From Crocinitomicaceae bacterium (GTDB taxonomy: Bacteria; Bacteroidota; Bacteroidia; Flavobacteriales_D; Crocinitomicaceae): a stretch of 10,165 nucleotides of DNA. How positions within the stretch are numbered: the first letter of the stretch is position 1; every line of letters begins with the position of its first letter. The translations under genes and the position numbers were made by a program. Shown piece by piece: positions 5,846-10,165 of the stretch. Below the pieces are notes generated by a model that was given only the letters and a program-made list of their open reading frames with translations, was not told the DNA's origin and made no database searches. Location of the stretch: positions 1-10,165 of the forward strand of contig JABSPC010000344.1 in assembly GCA_013215515.1 (NCBI GenBank), read 5' to 3'.

Positions 5846-7936
5846 TTACAGTTCCTTGTTCAATTTTATAAGGACCTCTTTATATTCGGGTTTCATTCCG
5901 TCTGCGGTGAACACTGTAATTCCTTTGGCCCCATTTTCTTTTGCCAATCGAATGGCTTTTTCAAAGTCTTCCGCGCTTTCAAAGCCAGGCATGTACAATC
6001 CAGAATTGATTGGAAAATCTACATCGTTGACTCCTTGTTCGGTTGCAAACCCTATCCAATTGATGTTTTCACGATAGAAATTGTGGTAGATCATTGGATA
6101 AGCTGCGTCAAGGTCCCAGTCGTCCCATGCCTGTCGAACCATTTGCCGAGACATTTCAGGAAAAGGGAACACTGCTGCGGTTAGTTTTTGACCTTTTGCA
6201 TGCACCAACCCTGCAATTTCATTGACCAATGTTGTGATTGCATTTAAGCGAAATTGACGCCATTCTGTGCTTAGTTCTGGGTGCTCCATTTCCAACGGAT
6301 CTTTATCGAAAAGAGCTTTGAATTGTTCACGAGCTATCGGATGATACCCATAGTCATACTCGGGCATTTCACGGTCCTGAACTAATCCATATTTTGGTTG
6401 TAAATCCGCACCTAGAATCACGTCAACATAGCGGACGTAATCCAAATGTATGGAAGCCAATCCATCCACTTTCAGCAATTTTCGGACGTTGCTTTTAATG
6501 TACTCTCGTGCTTCTGGATGAAAGGGGCTCAGCCATTGATAATAGTCAACGTATGCCTTGTAATCCAATGAGTTTTCATTGTTTCTATTAACGGCATACC
6601 ATTCCGGATGCTTGTTGGCAATAGTATCATTCGGACGGTTCAAAGTCCACATCCAAGCGTGAATTCGCATTCCTTTTGGTTCTGCCAATGAAATCAGATC
6701 CGATAAAAATTCAGGGCTTCCACCAACCAGCACATCCGTAATTCCTAATGAGTCATACGTTTCAAGTTTCTTTGTCCAAACTTTTTTATCCATGGTTTTA
6801 CTGCCATGCGACCAGGTTGAAAATGTAAATGAGGTTATTTCTTTTTCTTTGCACAGAATTAATTTACCATTTTGATTTAAAGCGTATTTTTTGCCAGAAA
6901 GTGGACTCGTAAGTGTGATCTCAAATCCCATTTCTGTTTTTCGAACTTCTGAAATATTTTTTTTATCAGTATCAAAAGTCGTTTCTACAGAAATGGTTTC
7001 TAGCGGGCTCATAGACCAAACACTCCTTAAGCGCCCCCATTTGATTTCTCTCAGTAGAGCATACAAGTTCTGCGTATAAATTAGATCGGGATCCGGATTA
7101 AATTCAACGCCTTCTGAATTGGTTTCATTGGTAAATTGAACGATCCCCCAATTTTCGGGCATATGCATATTTATACTTGTTTGGCTGCTCCACACCCAAT
7201 TGTACTCACGTTGAAGTTTGCCATCGATTTTTTTCCGAACGTATTCACCGTCAATCAAATCATAATCCCATTCTACTCGAGAGAAGTTCATTCTCCATTG
7301 ATCCCCCTCCTTTGGTACTTGTCTCAAATCATTTTTCAGTTCGATAATTGGCCGCATTGGAATGGCCATCTCAACAGTCCAACGGTTGTCTTCATCACTC
7401 GCGTCGTTAATTGTACCGTTTACCCGAACCGCGGTTTTTAGGTCATCCAAATTCCAATGAAAATTTGCGTATCCTCCAGATCTATAAGGCTTATTGAGTA
7501 ATAGATCCCACACTGTATTCAAAGCATTTAATTCAATTTCGGCGTAGGCTTCTGTTTTTGGAGAAGGGTCAATAAAGACTTCGAAGTCGTTATTTAAATA
7601 AATGATTGTGTCTCGTTTCACAAGGTTTCCCCAGATATGCGGTTCTTCCAATTCAGCGTAAATGTAGAGGTAAGATTCATCCCACATCATTTTCGTTCGT
7701 GTTTTGAACTTTGGCGTTGGCCCATCTGCGATATCTATAAATGGATCAGTGAACGCAGCGTCTTTCCACGCCTTTTCTGCTTTGCCATCAATTTTGATCG
7801 GTTTTGGAGCTTTCGTAATGATGTAATGTTTAGGAACTACCACCATATCTGACATATCGATTTTGAAATCAATTGTAGCCTGACAAAATCCAATTTGTCC
7901 TAGTAAAATGAAGAATCCGCAAACGAAGCTTTTCAT
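5846..7936 (-). CDS. Secreted putative glycosidase: CBM9-like domain plus GHL10-type barrel
   Basis: This is a complete 696-residue frame. A signal peptide occupies residues 1-20 (probable cleavage CQA/T). Residues about 38-270 resemble a family 9 carbohydrate-binding module: PIKIDGKAEKAWKDA (46-60), MMWDESYLYIYAELEEPHIWG (83-103), NNDFEVFIDP (115-124), then ELNALNTVWDLL. A linker follows (about 280-365). The rest (about 366-696) is a TIM-barrel of the glycosyl-hydrolase-like 10 type: GMRIHAWMWTLNRP (422-435), HPEWYAVN (443-450), SIHLDYVRY (495-503) with Asp499 as the likely catalytic acid, LTAAVFPFPE (585-594), and the late strand AAYPMIYHNFY (611-621). Family knowledge: these barrels are predicted glycosidases with few tested substrates, and the exact polysaccharide cannot be read here. 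The site of action is the periplasm or cell surface. It is the first gene of a two-gene unit with the CotH-like gene. No SusC/SusD pair is visible nearby, so this is not an evident polysaccharide-utilisation locus. Confidence 0.85.
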   Translation of the reverse strand: MKSFVCGFFILLGQIGFCQATIDFKIDMSDMVVVPKHYIITKAPKPIKIDGKAEKAWKDAAFTDPFIDIADGPTPKFKTRTKMMWDESYLYIYAELEEPHIWGNLVKRDTIIYLNNDFEVFIDPSPKTEAYAEIELNALNTVWDLLLNKPYRSGGYANFHWNLDDLKTAVRVNGTINDASDEDNRWTVEMAIPMRPIIELKNDLRQVPKEGDQWRMNFSRVEWDYDLIDGEYVRKKIDGKLQREYNWVWSSQTSINMHMPENWGIVQFTNETNSEGVEFNPDPDLIYTQNLYALLREIKWGRLRSVWSMSPLETISVETTFDTDKKNISEVRKTEMGFEITLTSPLSGKKYALNQNGKLILCKEKEITSFTFSTWSHGSKTMDKKVWTKKLETYDSLGITDVLVGGSPEFLSDLISLAEPKGMRIHAWMWTLNRPNDTIANKHPEWYAVNRNNENSLDYKAYVDYYQWLSPFHPEAREYIKSNVRKLLKVDGLASIHLDYVRYVDVILGADLQPKYGLVQDREMPEYDYGYHPIAREQFKALFDKDPLEMEHPELSTEWRQFRLNAITTLVNEIAGLVHAKGQKLTAAVFPFPEMSRQMVRQAWDDWDLDAAYPMIYHNFYRENINWIGFATEQGVNDVDFPINSGLYMPGFESAEDFEKAIRLAKENGAKGITVFTADGMKPEYKEVLIKLNKEL

Positions 7937-7974
7937 AAGTCAACAAAGATTGAAAAATCAATTGACGAAAGCAA

Positions 7975-7989
7975 GAACGAATATCGTTC
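7975..7989. promoter_or_regulatory. Palindrome upstream of the glycosidase gene
   Basis: GAACGA (7975-7980) and TCGTTC (7984-7989) are perfect inverted arms around ATA, 39 bases upstream of the ATG at 7936. It lies in the 169-base divergent spacer (7937-8105) shared with polA. The position suits an operator for the glycosidase/CotH unit. No exact TAnnTTTG box was found for either gene in the spacer, so the promoters themselves are not assigned. Confidence 0.3.
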
Positions 7990-8105
7990 ATAACATTGCT
8001 TGGAGTATGGAAAACTGACGTTGTTCTAATTCAATATTTTGTGATTAAAATAGTATTATTACATTCTATTCTAGCAAATTCAAAATTGACACAATATTAT
8101 AACAA

Positions 8106-10165
8106 ATGATTACTCCAGAACTCGATAAAAAGCTTTTTCTAATTGACGCTTATGCGCTCATATTCAGAGCCTATTTTGCATTCGCGAAAAACCCGAGAAT
8201 TAACTCACAAGGACAAAATACTTCAGCTGCGTTCGGCTTCACAAATTCATTGATTGATATTTTGAAGAATGAAAAACCGACACATATTGCTGTAGTTTTT
8301 GACCCACCTGGTGGTTCAACCGGAAGAAAAGAAGCGTTTCCCGAATACAAAGCACAACGTGATGAAACTCCGGAAGGTATTATTTCCATGGTTCAGCCGA
8401 TTAAAGATATAATCGCGGCCTTCAACATTCCGATTATTGAAGTTGGGGGTTTTGAAGCAGATGATACGATTGGAACCTTGGCCAAAATGGCTGAAAAAGA
8501 AGGATTCAACACGTTCATGATGACACCGGATAAGGATTTCGGTCAATTGGTCACTGAAAAATCTAAAATGTTTCGACCTGGAAGAGGAGGGAATCCTGCT
8601 GAAATTTGGGGACCAAAAGAAATCTGTGAGCGTTTTGATATTGAAAGTGTAGAACAAGTAATTGATGTTCTTGGACTGCAAGGTGATGCTGCTGATAATA
8701 TCCCTGGAATCCCTGGAATTGGACCAAAATCAGCATCAAAGTTGTTGAAAGATTACGGATCTATTGAAGGGATCATTGAGAACTCAGATAAGCTGAAAGG
8801 AAAACAACGTGAGAACATTGAAAACTTTGCTGAGCAAGGATTATTGTCGAAATCTTTGGCAACAATAATATTGGATGTTGATGTTAAATTCGACGCGGAA
8901 GAATTAAAAGTGAGTCCAGCTGATGATTATAAAATTCGAGAAGTATTTACTGCCTTGGAATTTAGAAATCTTGCACGACGCGTTTTGGACGAAGAAATTG
9001 TTGTCACGAAAGCAAATGCCACTGTTGGTGGTCAAATGGATTTATTTGGAGCGCAACAAAGTTTGGTTGAAGAGCAGGAGCCAAAGGAAACGTCTGATTT
9101 TAAAACAATAGCTACTGAAAAGGCGAGCTATCATTTAATTACGAATCCCGAAGAGCGCAAGGAATTACTAGAATTATTATTGAAGCAGAAGTCAGTTTGT
9201 TTTGATACTGAAACGGACAGTATTGAACCGCTTCACGCAAATATTGTCGGAATGTCGTTTTCATTTAAAGCGAGAGAAGCATTCTATGTGGCGACACCAC
9301 CTGATTTTGAAGACGCCCAAAAGATAGTTCAGGAATTCAAACCCTTTTTCGAATCAGAAACAATCGAGAAGGTGGCACACAACATCAAGTTCGATGTTAA
9401 AGTGATCAATAGATATGGTGTCAAAGTATTGGCGCCTATGTTCGACACGATGATCGCACATTATTTGATTAATGCAGACTCCAAGCAAAGCATGGATTTC
9501 CTTGCCGAATTGTATTTGAGTTACAAGCCTGTTTCGATTGAGGAACTGATTGGAAAGAAGGGAAAGAATCAAAAAACAATGGCAGATTTGCCTGCTGAAG
9601 AAGTGTATGGTTACGCTTGTGAAGATGCAGATATCACTTTTCAACTTAAGGAAATATTTGAACCTGAAATTCAAAAGGAACACTTGAAAGATTTGTTCTA
9701 CAATATGGAAATGCCGCTTGTTGATGTTCTAAAAGGCATGGAACAAGAAGGAATTGCGATAGATTCAGAAAGCCTTCTTAACTATTCTAAAGATTTAGAA
9801 GTTTCGCTTATTGAACTTGACAAGAATATCAAGGCTGAAGCAGGAATGGATTTTAACATTGATTCGCCAAAGCAACTTGGACAAGTTTTGTTTGAGCACA
9901 TGGAAATTTCAAAAAAGGCGAAGAAAACGAAAACAGGTCAATACGCAACGGGTGAAGATGTACTTCAAAAATTGAAGCATGATCACGCTATCATTTCAAT
10001 GATTTTGGATTATAGACAATTGCGAAAATTGAAGAATACATATGTCGATCCGTTGCCAACATTAACGGATGCAGTGGATGGAAGAATTCACACAAGTTAT
10101 ATGCAAACGGTTGCAGCGACGGGAAGGTTAAGTTCACACAATCCGAATTTGCAAAACATCCCAAT
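8106..10165 (+). CDS. polA: DNA polymerase I, N-terminal three quarters (cut by window edge)
   Basis: The frame is open from ATG at 8106 to the right edge: 686 full codons plus two bases. PolA fills gaps and removes primers during replication and repair. The 5'-nuclease domain (about 1-290) shows Asp14 in LFLIDAYALIFRAY, GFEADD (Asp119, Asp120), TPDKDFG (Asp142, Asp144) and the helix-hairpin-helix GDAADNIPGIPGIGPK (from 193). The proofreading domain (about 345-530) keeps all three exonuclease motifs: DTE (Asp367, Glu369), NIKFD (Asn426, Asp430) and YACED (Tyr503, Asp507). It should therefore be active, unlike in PolA lineages that have lost it. The polymerase domain begins near 535 and reaches TGRLSSHNPNLQNIP (672 onward). 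The window ends before motif A with its first metal-binding Asp. The start fits the usual PolA N-terminus; it has an A-rich leader without a Shine-Dalgarno. Confidence 0.97.
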   Translation, partial: MITPELDKKLFLIDAYALIFRAYFAFAKNPRINSQGQNTSAAFGFTNSLIDILKNEKPTHIAVVFDPPGGSTGRKEAFPEYKAQRDETPEGIISMVQPIKDIIAAFNIPIIEVGGFEADDTIGTLAKMAEKEGFNTFMMTPDKDFGQLVTEKSKMFRPGRGGNPAEIWGPKEICERFDIESVEQVIDVLGLQGDAADNIPGIPGIGPKSASKLLKDYGSIEGIIENSDKLKGKQRENIENFAEQGLLSKSLATIILDVDVKFDAEELKVSPADDYKIREVFTALEFRNLARRVLDEEIVVTKANATVGGQMDLFGAQQSLVEEQEPKETSDFKTIATEKASYHLITNPEERKELLELLLKQKSVCFDTETDSIEPLHANIVGMSFSFKAREAFYVATPPDFEDAQKIVQEFKPFFESETIEKVAHNIKFDVKVINRYGVKVLAPMFDTMIAHYLINADSKQSMDFLAELYLSYKPVSIEELIGKKGKNQKTMADLPAEEVYGYACEDADITFQLKEIFEPEIQKEHLKDLFYNMEMPLVDVLKGMEQEGIAIDSESLLNYSKDLEVSLIELDKNIKAEAGMDFNIDSPKQLGQVLFEHMEISKKAKKTKTGQYATGEDVLQKLKHDHAIISMILDYRQLRKLKNTYVDPLPTLTDAVDGRIHTSYMQTVAATGRLSSHNPNLQNIP

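Noticed and set aside
7136..7441. Plus-strand open frame of 101 codons
   Set aside because: It is antisense to the CBM9-like domain, which has clear family motifs in its own frame.
8086..8100. TTGACA followed by TATTAT upstream of polA as a sigma70-type promoter
   Set aside because: The two boxes are only three bases apart instead of about 17, and too close to the ATG at 8106.
8171..8681. Two overlapping minus-strand open frames (72 and 121 codons)
   Set aside because: They lie antisense to the conserved 5'-nuclease domain of polA, have no family resemblance and no start context.
9354..9683. Minus-strand open frame of 109 codons
   Set aside because: It is antisense to the proofreading exonuclease motifs of polA, which explain the sequence fully.

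Overview
The window looks like chromosomal DNA of a Bacteroidota member, most likely of the class Flavobacteriia. It is AT-rich. Signal peptides end in the Bacteroidota style (AQA/Q, CIA/Q, CQA/T), and none of the six gene starts has a convincing Shine-Dalgarno sequence. The only good promoter match is a Bacteroidota-type TAnnTTTG -7 box. The gene content (IgGFc-binding-type surface protein, CBM9-GHL10 glycosidase, CotH-like protein) also fits. Assignment below class level is not supported.

Layout. Positions 1-1182 (minus) hold the N-terminal part of a large secreted beta-rich surface protein that runs off the left edge. A 342-base gap (1183-1524) follows, with two adjacent palindromes and a plus-oriented terminator-like hairpin. 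Positions 1525-2952 (minus) encode an unclassified exported protein with an alpha/beta-hydrolase serine motif. It diverges from cysS (3117-4577, plus), the complete cysteinyl-tRNA synthetase. The divergent spacer carries a 24-base-arm inverted repeat next to a -7 box. cysS converges, with a 4-base gap, on a two-gene minus-strand unit. That unit is transcribed as a CBM9-GHL10 putative glycosidase (5846-7936), then, 10 bases later, a CotH-like envelope protein (4582-5835). At the right edge polA (8106 to the end, plus) diverges from this unit and is cut at the start of its polymerase catalytic core.

How the parts relate. cysS and polA are housekeeping genes, each transcribed alone here. The four minus-strand genes all encode exported proteins: a surface adhesin-like protein, a putative hydrolase, a putative glycosidase and a CotH-like protein. 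Only the last two look like an operon. I see no CRISPR array, transposase, integrase, tRNA, rRNA, toxin-antitoxin pair or recognisable defence system. The less ordinary items are the long inverted repeat at 2991-3074, the uncharacterised exported hydrolase-like protein, the glycosidase/CotH pair, and the palindromes and orphan terminator at 1229-1380.
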